Source of the DNA: Pelagicoccus sp. SDUM812005
GTDB taxonomy: Bacteria > Verrucomicrobiota > Verrucomicrobiia > Opitutales > Opitutaceae
Direction: 5' to 3'
Assembly: GCF_031127875.1 (NCBI RefSeq)
Contig: NZ_JARXIA010000001.1
Span: 682,001-746,000, forward strand
Length of the DNA: 64,000 nt
Of the stretch, positions 17,282-26,539 are shown one piece after another; the first letter of the stretch is position 1, and the number at the start of each line of letters is the position of its first letter. The translations under genes and the position numbers were made by a program. Below the pieces are notes generated by a model. That model did no database searches. It was not told the DNA's origin and saw only the letters and a list, made by a program, of their open reading frames with translations.

Positions 17282-18250
17282 CTAGCTTTTAGGAATTTCT
17301 ATCCCGTCCTCTTTGCAGAGCCGGACCAGGGCGAGTTCCATGGTGCGCCGGGCTTTGGCGGTTTCGGCGTAAAGGTACTCGTGAATTTCCTTGTCCTTCT
17401 CGCTGGCGTTGAGGCACTGTTGGCTGTAGTCCTCGAAGGCGCCTAGGCTGGTAATGAGGGAGCTGACGTGGCGAGGGCATTCGCAGGCGAGCTCCGGCAG
17501 GGAGTTCGCGATTTCGGACAGTTGGCGTTCGTTGAAAAGGCGTGGGGGCGGTTCGCTATTGGCGGCGACTCGGGCACGCGGGTGCGACATGTTTGGCATC
17601 AAGCTGTACAGGTAGCGTTCCAGCATGATGCTGTTGATGGGCCAGCGCAGGAGGTGGACCTGGGCTTTGGCCAAGTCCTTCAGCAGGGCCCGCGGCATGA
17701 AGTCGAAAATGAGCACCACCGTGATTTCCGGGTTCTTCTTTGCGAACTCGAGGACGGCGCTCTTCTCGACCGGATTGGGACCTTGGCTGTCGATAAGGGC
17801 AATGCTCAGGTGGTGTTCGCCTTCCACGTAGGACGCGAGGCTTTCCACCGTGTCGAAGGTCTTGGAGTTCCAGAACAGGGGAGTAGCGGCGGCGAGGCGC
17901 ACGCTGTGGGGGGAGGTGACGAATCCTGCCTCGAGGTCGGCTAGGGAAGGGATTTCGTTGGCGTAGGAACCTTCGGTGGTGGACTTGAGTTCGGCGAGCC
18001 GCTTCTGCAGGGCCTCGTTGTCGAGGCGAGCGATCTGGCCGATGGAGTCGCCGAGGTCGATGAGGGACTTGAGGGAAATGAGGCGCCTGAGGTCGGAGCT
18101 GCTGAGGATGCGCTCGCCGGACTCGGTCTCGATGGAGGCAGTGAAGTAGTCGCGTCGCATCCAAGTGCGGATGGTGTTGGGAGAGATGCCCGCCATCTTC
18201 GCGGCAGTGCCGATTTTGTAGCCAGTGCTGGTCTCGTTATCTTGGATCAT
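17282..18250 (-). CDS. MerR-like regulator with degenerate cobalamin-binding-like domain
   Basis: 322-aa transcription regulator. Residues about 10-80 form a MerR-type winged helix (KIGTAAKMAGISPNTIRTWMRR). Residues about 110-230 look like the helical and alpha/beta domains of CarH/LitR-type photoreceptors, but the cobalamin-ligand motif DxHxxG is absent (the region reads LSIALIDSQGPNP). It may therefore sense something other than B12 or light, or depend on a partner. It heads the lipid operon. The start at 18250 (MIQDNETSTG) is chosen over an in-frame upstream one at 18301, because the preceding 17 residues are not family-like. Two ATGAACA repeats lie upstream. Confidence 0.82.
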   Translation of the reverse strand: MIQDNETSTGYKIGTAAKMAGISPNTIRTWMRRDYFTASIETESGERILSSSDLRRLISLKSLIDLGDSIGQIARLDNEALQKRLAELKSTTEGSYANEIPSLADLEAGFVTSPHSVRLAAATPLFWNSKTFDTVESLASYVEGEHHLSIALIDSQGPNPVEKSAVLEFAKKNPEITVVLIFDFMPRALLKDLAKAQVHLLRWPINSIMLERYLYSLMPNMSHPRARVAANSEPPPRLFNERQLSEIANSLPELACECPRHVSSLITSLGAFEDYSQQCLNASEKDKEIHEYLYAETAKARRTMELALVRLCKEDGIEIPKS

Positions 18251-18293
18251 GTTTGAACTTAAAACACTGATTCGAATTTGTTTCAATAACAAA

Positions 18294-18311
18294 ATGAACA
18301 AAGTATGAACA
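18294..18311. promoter_or_regulatory. Direct repeat ATGAACA upstream of MerR-like gene
   Basis: ATGAACA occurs at 18294-18300 and again at 18305-18311, one helical turn apart, 44-61 nt upstream of the start. This arrangement would suit tandem binding of a regulator such as the MerR-like protein itself. It is a candidate only. Confidence 0.3.
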
Positions 18312-18456
18312 GGTCTGGCGGGAGTCGGATTGGCAGGTGTTGTTCGTTCTTGGTGTTCAAGCGCTCAAGCCGTTCGTCAATCGTGGTTCAAAGGCGTTTC
18401 ATCCTTGGGGAGGATGAGCTTGGGGCGGGGGTTGGGGCAGGATCCTTGCGCAAGCA

Positions 18457-18484
18457 AGGCCGCGCCCTTGTGGGGTCGCGGCCT
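18457..18484 (-). terminator. GC-rich hairpin after LacI gene
   Basis: Perfect 8-bp arms AGGCCGCG and CGCGGCCT lie 33 nt beyond the stop of the LacI-type gene. There is no strong T-run, so this may be a weak terminator or an mRNA-stabilising hairpin. Confidence 0.4.
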
Positions 18485-18516
18485 GGCGTGACTTTGCTTT
18501 GCTTGAAAACTTAGGG

Positions 18517-19590
18517 CTAGGAGGCGAGGGCTTGGGAATTAGTTTCCGCTTTGATGGGGCATTCGGCCGGAATGGGGATCATCTTGGGGGCGACCAGGGT
18601 GGTGCAGGGGCTTGTTTCGCGTCCGCGGCGGAAGGTTTTGATTTGGCCGACCGCCATGTCGACGGCGCGGCGGCCGTTTTCGTGGTGGTCCTGGTTGATG
18701 CCGCCGTTGCGAGCGGTGTGCTCGTCGGCGTCGAGGGAGATGAAGCGGCAATCTTGCCCTTCTTCGTTCAATTTGCGGGCGACCTCCTCCATGTTGTTCC
18801 AGTTGCTGATGATAGCTTGGAGCTTGTTTTGGCGGGCCCATTCCAGGGTCGCCGGCACGACGTCCTCGCTGTAGTCGGCGCCGTGCTGGAAGTAGAAGGG
18901 AGGGACCCAGTTTTCGGGGGCGATTTCGCGTCGATGGGTGTGGAAGCCGGCGGCGAAGGTGAAGCGTTTATGGATTTCCTCGAACTCGGAGACGGCGAGC
19001 CCGAAGCGCTTGATGCCGAGTCGATGCAGTTCCGAGACGACTTGCCCGACGGCGTCGATCTGGTCGCAGAGGACGGTGTCGAAGGCGAGGTCTTCCGGGA
19101 GGGGGCTGACCTTGATGCAGGAGAACAGGTCCCATTCCAGCTCGAAGGGCTCTTCGTAGTAGTCGAACGCTCCGAAGATGACGCCCTGGATTCCGCGGGC
19201 CTTGAGGACGCGGTTGAGGGACTTGCTGTCCTTGTACTCCTTGCCGAGCCAAAAGGTATCGAGCTTGTAGCCCAGCTCGCTGGCTCGCTCCTTGGCTCCC
19301 GCCATGAGGAGGCGGTGCACGTGTTGATCGTTGATGCGCCGGGCGTCCTTAACGTTGATGATCCAAGCGATGACCTGCTCGCTGGGCTGGTTCTTGGTGG
19401 CCTGCCGATAGGCGACGAGGGCGGATAGGGCGGGGTCGGGCCGGTAGCCCATTTCGTTGGCCAGCTTCTGGATGCGGTCGCGGGTCGACTGGGGCAAGCT
19501 GGGGTGGTTGCGAAGGGCGAGGGAGACGGTGGTTTGGTGGACGCCGGCGACTTTGGCGACGTCCTTCATCAGTACGCGTGGTTTTTCCAT
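18517..19590 (-). CDS. LacI-family transcriptional regulator
   Basis: 357-aa sugar-responsive regulator: N-terminal LacI helix-turn-helix (MKDVAKVAGVHQTTVSLALRNHP, about residues 8-30) with the hinge GYRPDPALSALV, then a periplasmic-binding-protein-like effector domain. The hinge and spacing are of the type common in Verrucomicrobiota carbohydrate loci. No sugar gene is adjacent: the lipid operon lies on one side and an efflux operon on the other. The target is therefore unknown and could be distant, including the fucan locus of this window. A symmetric site AGCAA-GCG-TTGCT upstream may be its own operator. Confidence 0.93.
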   Translation of the reverse strand: MEKPRVLMKDVAKVAGVHQTTVSLALRNHPSLPQSTRDRIQKLANEMGYRPDPALSALVAYRQATKNQPSEQVIAWIINVKDARRINDQHVHRLLMAGAKERASELGYKLDTFWLGKEYKDSKSLNRVLKARGIQGVIFGAFDYYEEPFELEWDLFSCIKVSPLPEDLAFDTVLCDQIDAVGQVVSELHRLGIKRFGLAVSEFEEIHKRFTFAAGFHTHRREIAPENWVPPFYFQHGADYSEDVVPATLEWARQNKLQAIISNWNNMEEVARKLNEEGQDCRFISLDADEHTARNGGINQDHHENGRRAVDMAVGQIKTFRRGRETSPCTTLVAPKMIPIPAECPIKAETNSQALAS

Positions 19591-19696
19591 GGCGATAGGT
19601 GGGGTGGGGTTCTCGTTTGTTAGGCTTGATCTCTCGGTCAGCGTCTACGCTTAAGAGAGAGTGGGAGGTCTACGAAACGCGCAAGCTCAAGCATGC

Positions 19697-19709
19697 AGCA
19701 AGCGTTGCT
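19697..19709. promoter_or_regulatory. LacI-operator-like dyad
   Basis: AGCAA and TTGCT around a GCG centre, about 107 nt upstream of the LacI-type start. LacI-family operators commonly have this kind of A/T-rich arm around a central CG. Autoregulation is inferred. Confidence 0.3.
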
Positions 19710-19795
19710 CTTGCTATAGCGCAGAGTGTTCAAGCCTCGGGTCGAGGGTGTCTCTTTGTTAGAATTGCGAGGAAGTGCGCCTAAAAAAACGGACG

Positions 19796-22700
19796 CTACC
19801 TTGCGTAGCTGCGGCGCAGGCCGTTCCACCAGGTTTTCAGGGCCCACTTGAAATCTTCCAGCATGAGGTAGACGCAGGGGACGAGGAAGAGGGTGATGAA
19901 GGTTGCGAAGGCGACCCCGAAGGCGAGCGAAGTTGCCATGGGGATGAGGAACTGCGCTTGCAGGCTGGTTTCGTGCAGGATGGGGACGAGGCCGACGAAG
20001 GTGGTCACCGAGGTGAGGAGGATGGCGCGGAAGCGTTGCATGCCGCCGACGCGCACGGCTTCGAAGAGGCTCATGCCGTCCGCCCGCAGGCTGTTGACGC
20101 GCTCCACCAGCACTAGCGAGTCGTTCACCACGACGCCCGCCATGGCGATCATGCCGATGAAGGAGAGCAGGCTGAGGTCCTGGAAGCCGTAGAGGTGGCC
20201 GACGATGGCGCCGGCCACGCCGAAGGGAATGACGGCGATGACGATGAGGGGCTGGATATAGCTTTTGAAGGGGATGGCCAGCAGCATGTAGATTAGCACC
20301 AGCACGATGAGGGATCCGCCGAGGAGGGCGGGGCCGGATTCGGCGAAATCCTTCGCTTCGCCCCCCATGGCTGGGGTGACGCTCGGATACTTGCGAAGCA
20401 CCTCGGGGAGGATCTTGTCGTAGACCTCGCTCTTGATTTCGTTGGTGGTGATGGTCGCTTTGTCGGCTTCGGCTTGCACGCTTACGATCCGCTTGCGGTC
20501 GAGTCGGGCGATGGACGGATAGCCGATACCCATGGTGATTTCCGCGACCTCTTGGATGGGGACGCGGGCTCCGCTCGGGGTGACGATACGCATGTTTTCG
20601 AGGTCGCCGAGGGATTCGCGTTCCGAGCGCGGGTAGCGGACCATGATCTTCACGTCTTCCTTGTCGCGCTGCACGCGCTGGACCTCGGCCCCGTAGAAGG
20701 CGTTGCGGACCTGTCGCCCGAGGTCGGCGGCGTTGAGCCCGAGAGCCCGGGCGTTGTCCTTGAGGTTGATCTTCAGTTCGCGTTTTCCTTCGGAGTAGGT
20801 GTCGCGAATGTCGTAGAGGCCGCTGACTTCCTTGAGGCGTTCCTGGATTTCGAGCGAGGCGGCCTTGAGTTGGTCGAAGTCGCGCCCGGTCAATTGCACG
20901 TCGACGGGCAAGCCGACCGGGCCGCTGGCGTTGGCTTGGAAGTTGAGGCGTTTGGCTCCGGGGATCTGGCCGACTTTCTGTCTCCAGCGTTCCACTACGT
21001 CGTTGGCGTTGGAGTCCCGCAGTTCGCTCTTGGCCAGTTCCAGCACGATTTGCCCGACGTTGCTGCCGGAGGCTCCTCCGCCACCGCCGCCGGGACCGCC
21101 CGGGTTGCTGGAAGAACCGAGGATTACCAGCTTGTTCTTAACTGGGTCGACCAAGCCAGCTTCCAGGTCTTCGCGCCGAATGTCCTCAAGGGCTTGCTCG
21201 ATGCGGTCGAGGGCCTTTTCGGTTTCGGAAACCGGGGTGCCTTCGATCATGGTGATGCTGGTAAAGATATAGTCGGAGGGGACGCTGGGGAAGAAGACGA
21301 AGCGGATCGCTCCCGATACGGGCAAGGCGACGGCTGCTGCGAAGAAGAGAGAGAAGATGGCGAACGTGTACCAGCGCCACTTGATGGCGCGCTTGAGCCA
21401 GGGTTGGTAGGTGGTCTCGATGAAGCGTTCCAGTCCGTCGGAAAATTTCCGCTGGAAGCGGGAAAAGGCGTTGAGCTTGTCGCGGTCATGCTTGTCGCCG
21501 ACATGGCAAAGGGAAAGGTGGTAGGGCAACACCAGCTTGCTTTGCACGAGGGAGAAGGCGAGGGTGGGGATAACGACGAAAGGAATGACGCCCATGAACT
21601 TGCCCGCCATGCCCGGTAGTAGGAAAATGGGTACGAAGGCGACCATGGTGGTCAGGACGGCGAAGGTGACCGGCGTGGAAACCTTATGGGTACCGGCGAT
21701 GGCGCTCTGGACGCCGGGGCCTCCTTTTTGGAATTCGGTGAAGACGCTTTCGCCCACTACGATGGCGTCGTCGACCACGATCCCCAGCACTAGGATGAAG
21801 GCGAAGAGGGAGAGCAGGTTGACGGTGATGCCCACGAAGGGGCCGATGGCGAGAGTAGCGAGGAAGCTCACGGGAATGCCGATGGCGACGAAGAAGGCGA
21901 GGGAAGGGCGCAGGAAGATGGTGAGGGAGATGAGGACGAGCGCGAAGCCGATGAGGCCGTTTTCCAGGAGCATGTCGATGCGTCCGCGCAGGTAGAACGA
22001 GGAATCGCTCCAAGCCTCTAGGGTGACGCCGTCTGGTATCCAGCTCGACTGGGCCTTTTCCACGTAGTCGTAGACTGCTTCGGAAATCTCCAACGGGTTT
22101 TCGTCGCCCACCTCGCGAACGAGAATAGTGGCCGCGGGTTTGCCGTTGAAGAAGCTGGCCGAGTCGTTGTCGACGAGGCCGTCGTTCACGGTGGCGACGT
22201 CCTTTACGTAGACGCGGGAGCCATCGGCCTTGGTGAGCAGGACGATGTTTTCGAAATCGAAGGCGTTGTAGGCTTGCTCCTTGGTTCGCAGCTGAATCTC
22301 GCCGCCGTCGGCTTTGATCATGCCGCCGGGAAGATCGAGGGAGTTCGAACGTACGGCGGCTACGACTTGATCGAAGGTGAGGTTGTAGTTGCGCAGCGCG
22401 TTTTCGGTGACCTCGATCGCAAGTTCGTAGGAGCGTACTCCTTCCATGGATACTTGGCTGATGCCGGCGATTTCGGTCAATTCGTCTCGAACCCGTTGGG
22501 CGATTTTCTTGATCTGGATTTCGCTGGTGTCGCCGTAGACCGAAACGCGAATGACGTCTTTGGGTATCAGGATTTCCTCTACAATGGGCCGTTCCGTATT
22601 GGCGGGGAAACTGGGGATAGCGTCGACGCGGGTTTTGATATCGTCCTTCAGCTTGGAGACGGAGTAGCCTTTGTTGACGGTGACGGTGACGGAGCCGTAT

Positions 22701-22954
22701 CCTTCCGAGGCGACGGAGTTGATCTCCTTGATGCCGTTGACGCCTTGCAGGGCCTCCTCGATGCGAATGACGACCAGCTCCTCGACTTCTTCCGGCGAGG
22801 CGCCCAGGAAGGGCACGCGTACGGTGACCATGTCGAGGGAGAAGTCCGGAAAGAGTTCGGTCTTGGCGGTGAAGGCGGAAGCCAGCCCGCCCACAACTAG
22901 GATGAGCATCAGCAGGTTTGCCGCGACTCCGTTTTTTGTGAACCAAGCGATCAT
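19796..22954 (-). CDS. RND efflux pump inner-membrane transporter
   Basis: 1052-aa proton-driven RND transporter of the AcrB/HAE type. It has two repeats of membrane bundle and large periplasmic loop, the proton-relay pair DD in GIVVDDAIVVGESVF of the fourth membrane helix, and the mirrored GVVVNDSLVLVERVN in the second half. It works with the membrane-fusion protein and outer-membrane factor encoded just upstream (gap 21 nt). A glycine run in the second periplasmic loop (NPGGPGGGGGGASGS) is unusual. The N-terminus MIAWFTKNGVAANLLML is canonical. Substrates cannot be predicted; solvents, dyes, bile-like amphiphiles or lipids are all known for the family. Confidence 0.95.
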   Translation of the reverse strand: MIAWFTKNGVAANLLMLILVVGGLASAFTAKTELFPDFSLDMVTVRVPFLGASPEEVEELVVIRIEEALQGVNGIKEINSVASEGYGSVTVTVNKGYSVSKLKDDIKTRVDAIPSFPANTERPIVEEILIPKDVIRVSVYGDTSEIQIKKIAQRVRDELTEIAGISQVSMEGVRSYELAIEVTENALRNYNLTFDQVVAAVRSNSLDLPGGMIKADGGEIQLRTKEQAYNAFDFENIVLLTKADGSRVYVKDVATVNDGLVDNDSASFFNGKPAATILVREVGDENPLEISEAVYDYVEKAQSSWIPDGVTLEAWSDSSFYLRGRIDMLLENGLIGFALVLISLTIFLRPSLAFFVAIGIPVSFLATLAIGPFVGITVNLLSLFAFILVLGIVVDDAIVVGESVFTEFQKGGPGVQSAIAGTHKVSTPVTFAVLTTMVAFVPIFLLPGMAGKFMGVIPFVVIPTLAFSLVQSKLVLPYHLSLCHVGDKHDRDKLNAFSRFQRKFSDGLERFIETTYQPWLKRAIKWRWYTFAIFSLFFAAAVALPVSGAIRFVFFPSVPSDYIFTSITMIEGTPVSETEKALDRIEQALEDIRREDLEAGLVDPVKNKLVILGSSSNPGGPGGGGGGASGSNVGQIVLELAKSELRDSNANDVVERWRQKVGQIPGAKRLNFQANASGPVGLPVDVQLTGRDFDQLKAASLEIQERLKEVSGLYDIRDTYSEGKRELKINLKDNARALGLNAADLGRQVRNAFYGAEVQRVQRDKEDVKIMVRYPRSERESLGDLENMRIVTPSGARVPIQEVAEITMGIGYPSIARLDRKRIVSVQAEADKATITTNEIKSEVYDKILPEVLRKYPSVTPAMGGEAKDFAESGPALLGGSLIVLVLIYMLLAIPFKSYIQPLIVIAVIPFGVAGAIVGHLYGFQDLSLLSFIGMIAMAGVVVNDSLVLVERVNSLRADGMSLFEAVRVGGMQRFRAILLTSVTTFVGLVPILHETSLQAQFLIPMATSLAFGVAFATFITLFLVPCVYLMLEDFKWALKTWWNGLRRSYAR

Positions 22955-22975
22955 TGCGTTGTAGTGGTTGCGTGG

Positions 22976-24238
22976 TTACTTTTTCGCGTTGGCTTCGGAG
23001 TCGGTTCCGTCCTCCTCTTGGGAGTGAGGATCGGGATCGGAGGGGAGGCGGACTTCCATGCCGTTTACCACGTATTGCAAAGGCGTTAGGCAAACGAGCT
23101 CGCCGGGCTCCAGGCCGTCCTTGATGATTACGCTTTCGCGCGTCTTTTGGAAGGGCGTGACCTCGCGGATTTCCAGAGTTCGGTCTTCCTTCACAATGTA
23201 GAGGCTGTCGTTTTCCCGCAAAGCCCGACGCGGTAGGGTGTAGGAGTCTTCGCTTTGTTCGCCTATGATTTCGGCCTTTACGAAGGACCCTATCTTAAGC
23301 GGCGGACGGGGGGCGCCTTGCCCTTTGGCGTAGGGCGCGGATACTTGGGCGACGAGGTAGAGCAGGCGCGTCTGCGGATCGACGGAACCTTCGGAGCGGT
23401 CGATGATGCCCTCCCATTGGTAGTCCTTGCCGCCGTAGGTGGCAGTCAGGGTAACCGGAGGTTTCTTGCCGCTGGTAGTCCCGTCGGCGTAGGCCTCTGG
23501 AATGGAAATGAGGCGCGTATCGTCGAGGCTGATGCCGAGCCGAACCTCTACGGTATCCACAGCGTAGATACTAGCGATTTGGCTGGTGCGGGCGTTCACG
23601 AACTGGCCGATGTCGACGAACTTGCTTTGGACGCGTCCATCGTAGGGAGCCTTGACGGAGGCGCGTTGCAGGTCCCGCTCCGCAGACTTGACGGCGGCGG
23701 TGGCGGCTTCGAGGTTGGCGAGAGCGCGAGCGAGCTGGGGCTTGCGCAGGACTAGGTCGCTAGGCGCTTCGCCACTGCCTATTTGTTTCCAGTCTTCGAG
23801 GGCCTGTTCGCTGGTGGCCCGTTCCTGCTCGTAGGCAAGCTGGGCTTCGGCTTGGCGGCTTTTGGCGGCGGCTAGGTTGGCGACGTAGTCGGTGTCGTCG
23901 ATTTTAGCGAGAACGTCGCCCTTGGCGAAAAAGCCGCCGGCATAGAGCGCGGGCGACACGCTTTCGATGCGGCCGGAAACTTCGGCGAAAAGGGTGGTCT
24001 GGGTGCGCGCTTCCACGATGCCTTGGCTTTCCACGACGGCTCGGGTGGTGGTCGGTTGGGCCTCGATTACTTCCACGGTGGGGACGACTTTGATCAAGGG
24101 CTTCGTTTCGGGTGGCCGTTTGAGGAAGAGGGCGAGGGCTATGATGGCGGCGCCGCCAAAGAGGATGAGTAGGATGGCTGGCAGGACGTGGAGAAGGAGC
24201 CATTGCGGGAAATTGGGGCGATATTCTTTTTCTTCCAT
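22976..24238 (-). CDS. RND efflux membrane-fusion protein
   Basis: 420-aa periplasmic adaptor (HlyD/AcrA type). A membrane anchor lies at about residues 14-35 (LLHVLPAILLILFGGAAIIAL). It is followed by the lipoyl/barrel-sandwich hybrid with GGFFAKGDVLAKIDDTDY, the alpha-hairpin, and the reverse half SVKAPYDGRVQSKFVDIGQFV. The C-terminus is acidic. It links the RND transporter downstream to the outer-membrane factor upstream within one operon (gaps of 19 and 21 nt). Confidence 0.94.
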   Translation of the reverse strand: MEEKEYRPNFPQWLLLHVLPAILLILFGGAAIIALALFLKRPPETKPLIKVVPTVEVIEAQPTTTRAVVESQGIVEARTQTTLFAEVSGRIESVSPALYAGGFFAKGDVLAKIDDTDYVANLAAAKSRQAEAQLAYEQERATSEQALEDWKQIGSGEAPSDLVLRKPQLARALANLEAATAAVKSAERDLQRASVKAPYDGRVQSKFVDIGQFVNARTSQIASIYAVDTVEVRLGISLDDTRLISIPEAYADGTTSGKKPPVTLTATYGGKDYQWEGIIDRSEGSVDPQTRLLYLVAQVSAPYAKGQGAPRPPLKIGSFVKAEIIGEQSEDSYTLPRRALRENDSLYIVKEDRTLEIREVTPFQKTRESVIIKDGLEPGELVCLTPLQYVVNGMEVRLPSDPDPHSQEEDGTDSEANAKK

Positions 24239-24257
24239 GGTCGTAGTGGCAGGAGAA

Positions 24258-25634
24258 TTACAAGTCGCCTCCGAGGGCGATGTGCAGGTTGACGCGATTG
24301 CTCAGGCGTTGGTTTTGGATGGAGAGGAGTTGGGAGCGGGCACTGAAGGAACGGCGTTCCGCGTCGAGCACGGCGGTGATGTCGACCAAGCCGCGCTCGT
24401 AGAGCTGCCAGGCCTGTTGCTCGGCTTGTTGGTTTTCGACGGCGCTGACGCGGGTAGCCGCTTCGAGCTCGCTGAGATCGGACTCGGAGCGGAGGGCGAT
24501 TTCGACTTCGCGAAAGGCGTTGAGCACGGTTTCGTTGTAGTTGGCGAGCTGGGACAGCTGGTTTGCGTTGAGCTGTTCCCGCTGGGCTGCTAGGCGGCCG
24601 CCTTGGAAAAGGGAGGCGCTGAGTTCGCCGACGATTGACCAGACGTTGAAGTCTTGGTCGAGAAGCTCCGAGAAGCTGTCGGAAAGGGTGCCGTCGGACG
24701 CGGTGAGAGCGAGGCTGGGCAGCCAATTGCGATGGGCCGCCTTTTCGAGGGAGAGAGCGGCGAGGAGGCGGTTTCGCTGGGCGAGGATGTCAGGGCGGCG
24801 CGAAAGCAGTTCCGAAGGGATGCCGGCGGCGGGGGCGCTCGGCAGCTGCGGAAGCTCGTCCTGGAGTTCCAGTTCGGCGGCAGGGTAGCGACCGAGCAGG
24901 GCTTCCAGGTTGCGGATGCTGGCGTCCATCTGGGTTCGTCTGCTCAGGGCGGTGGCTTTGCTGGTGGCGGCTTGGGCGCGGGTGAGCCGGAGGTCGAAGG
25001 CGTCGACGAGTCCGCGTGAGTAGCGTTTCTCCAGGCTTTGCAGGTTTGACGCGAAGCTCTCGGCGCTGGCGGAGGCGAGCTGGTATTGCAGCTTTGCCTC
25101 GATGGCGGAAAACCAGGCCTTGGCGACCTGACCGGAGAGGGAGAGCTTGAAGGCTTCGAGTTCGTATCGACTTGCCTGATACTGAGCTTCGGCGGAGCTG
25201 GCCTCCAGGCCGAGTCGGTTCCAGATATCGACTTCCCAGCGGGCGGAGAGGCTTAGGGAATGGCTCTCGCTCTCGACCGAGCTTGGCGGGGCTAGGGTGG
25301 CCATGCTCCGGCTCTTGCTGGAGCGGAGGGTGGCGGAAAGGCTGGGAATGCGCAGGGAGCGGGAAATGCGGGCAGCTGCCGCGGCGGCTCGGGTTTGTTG
25401 GTACGCGGCTTCGAGGCCGAAGTTTTTGGCTTCGGCTTCCTGGGCTAGCTCGAGGAGCCGGGGGGAGCCTAGGCTGGAAAGCCAATGCCCTGTATCGATT
25501 TCGCCACTACGATTGCTCCAGGCCGCTGGCGCCATGTGGTCAAGGGATGGCGGCGGGGCGGGCGGCGAAGCGCTCCGGCAGGAGGCGAGGAGGCCCGCCA
25601 GGAGGGGGAGGCAGATCGAATTGAGTAGCTTCAT
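24258..25634 (-). CDS. Outer-membrane efflux lipoprotein (TolC/OprM type)
   Basis: 458-aa OMF protein with a lipoprotein signal ending LLASC (Cys19), then two repeats of the coiled-coil tunnel domain. The recurring OMF segments are present, such as YQQTRAAAAAARISRS and DAFDLRLTRAQAATSKATAL. It forms the outer-membrane channel of the tripartite pump, 18 nt downstream of the TetR gene and followed by adaptor and transporter. It is clearly related to the second OMF at 26540 (both share sequence blocks such as LLxRRPDxxxxxR), which suggests an ancient duplication of the whole pump. Confidence 0.93.
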   Translation of the reverse strand: MKLLNSICLPLLAGLLASCRSASPPAPPPSLDHMAPAAWSNRSGEIDTGHWLSSLGSPRLLELAQEAEAKNFGLEAAYQQTRAAAAAARISRSLRIPSLSATLRSSKSRSMATLAPPSSVESESHSLSLSARWEVDIWNRLGLEASSAEAQYQASRYELEAFKLSLSGQVAKAWFSAIEAKLQYQLASASAESFASNLQSLEKRYSRGLVDAFDLRLTRAQAATSKATALSRRTQMDASIRNLEALLGRYPAAELELQDELPQLPSAPAAGIPSELLSRRPDILAQRNRLLAALSLEKAAHRNWLPSLALTASDGTLSDSFSELLDQDFNVWSIVGELSASLFQGGRLAAQREQLNANQLSQLANYNETVLNAFREVEIALRSESDLSELEAATRVSAVENQQAEQQAWQLYERGLVDITAVLDAERRSFSARSQLLSIQNQRLSNRVNLHIALGGDL

Positions 25635-25652
25635 CGGCAGAGTAGTCGGGGA

Positions 25653-26285
25653 CTACTTGTTTTGGGTTCGATAGTCTTTGGCGATCGCTTCGATGCCGCC
25701 GCTGATGTAGGCGACCAAGGTGTCCGCATCGGGAAACTGGATACTGGTGTCGAGGACGAGGTTGTTCTTCCGGATCTGCATCACCCCGCTGAGGGTGCTG
25801 CGCAGGTAGGCGAAGCAGATTGCGACCACGCTTTCCGGCAGGTCTGCGAGGCTGCGGGCCATTTCGAGCCGGAAGCGCTCCACGACCTTGGCCAGTACAT
25901 CCTTATAGATTTGCTGCATGAACTCCGATTCCTCGGACATGCCGCGTCCCATCGCTCGCATGAAGTTGCGGTTTTGCGGGCCGTTGACCACGGACTCCAC
26001 CATGGGGCGCACGAGGATGTCGACGATGCGACGAATCTTGAGCGGACGCTTGCCGGCCTTGGCCACGGCGTCGTCGAGCAGCTCGATCCTAAGGGTGTTG
26101 AGCGGCTCGAGCCGGTGTCGGATCATCTCGATGAAGAGGGTTTCCTTAGAGCCGAAGTGGTAGTTGACGGCGGCGATGTTCGCCTTGGCCCGAGCGGTAA
26201 TATCGCGAATGGAGGCTCCGTGGAACCCGTGCTTGGCGAATTCGTGCTCCGCTGCCTCGATCAACTTAACCTGGGTTTTGTTCAT
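25653..26285 (-). CDS. TetR-family regulator of the efflux operon
   Basis: 210-aa TetR protein: N-terminal helix-turn-helix (TQVKLIEAAEHEFAKHGFHGASIRDITARAKANIAAVNYHFGSKETLF) and a divergent ligand-binding C-terminal domain. The HTH is close to the CecR/CerR-like group. The start at 26285 (MNKTQVK) is preferred over an in-frame one 24 nt upstream. It heads the minus-strand RND operon and lies divergent to the second RND operon, with a palindrome CAAACGTTTG in the gap. It probably represses its own operon and perhaps both. Confidence 0.93.
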   Translation of the reverse strand: MNKTQVKLIEAAEHEFAKHGFHGASIRDITARAKANIAAVNYHFGSKETLFIEMIRHRLEPLNTLRIELLDDAVAKAGKRPLKIRRIVDILVRPMVESVVNGPQNRNFMRAMGRGMSEESEFMQQIYKDVLAKVVERFRLEMARSLADLPESVVAICFAYLRSTLSGVMQIRKNNLVLDTSIQFPDADTLVAYISGGIEAIAKDYRTQNK

Positions 26286-26306
26286 TCTAATATTGCCTTG
26301 CCGAAT

Positions 26307-26316
26307 CAAACGTTTG
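26307..26316. promoter_or_regulatory. TetR operator candidate CAAACGTTTG
   Basis: A perfect 10-bp palindrome within the sequence AATCAAACGTTTGTTTTAAT, 22-31 nt upstream of the tetR ATG in the divergent gap between the two efflux operons. CecR-like TetR proteins are known to bind sites of the AAACG...CGTTT kind, which matches this half-site. Binding is inferred. Confidence 0.55.
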
Positions 26317-26539
26317 TTTTAATCGAGGCAAGTCGAAAGAAGGGGCAAGTCCCTTTCGGATCGGATGGCGCGGGAGGCGGAGGCGGTTTGTTTTCGTTTT
26401 CTGCAAAATTTTAGAATTCGACTTGTGAACTAGTCCGTTTCCGCGATCGGGGGCGGAGAGGACTTGGCGCGGCAGTTGCGTGCGCCGGGAACCTTCTCAG
26501 ATAACTCTCATAGATTCTCTTCCTTTTCTCAGCCAGATT

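Noticed and set aside
19796-25634. Glycine run in the first RND transporter as a sequencing artefact
   Set aside because: The frame continues normally on both sides with conserved RND sequence, so it is a real loop insertion, though unusual.
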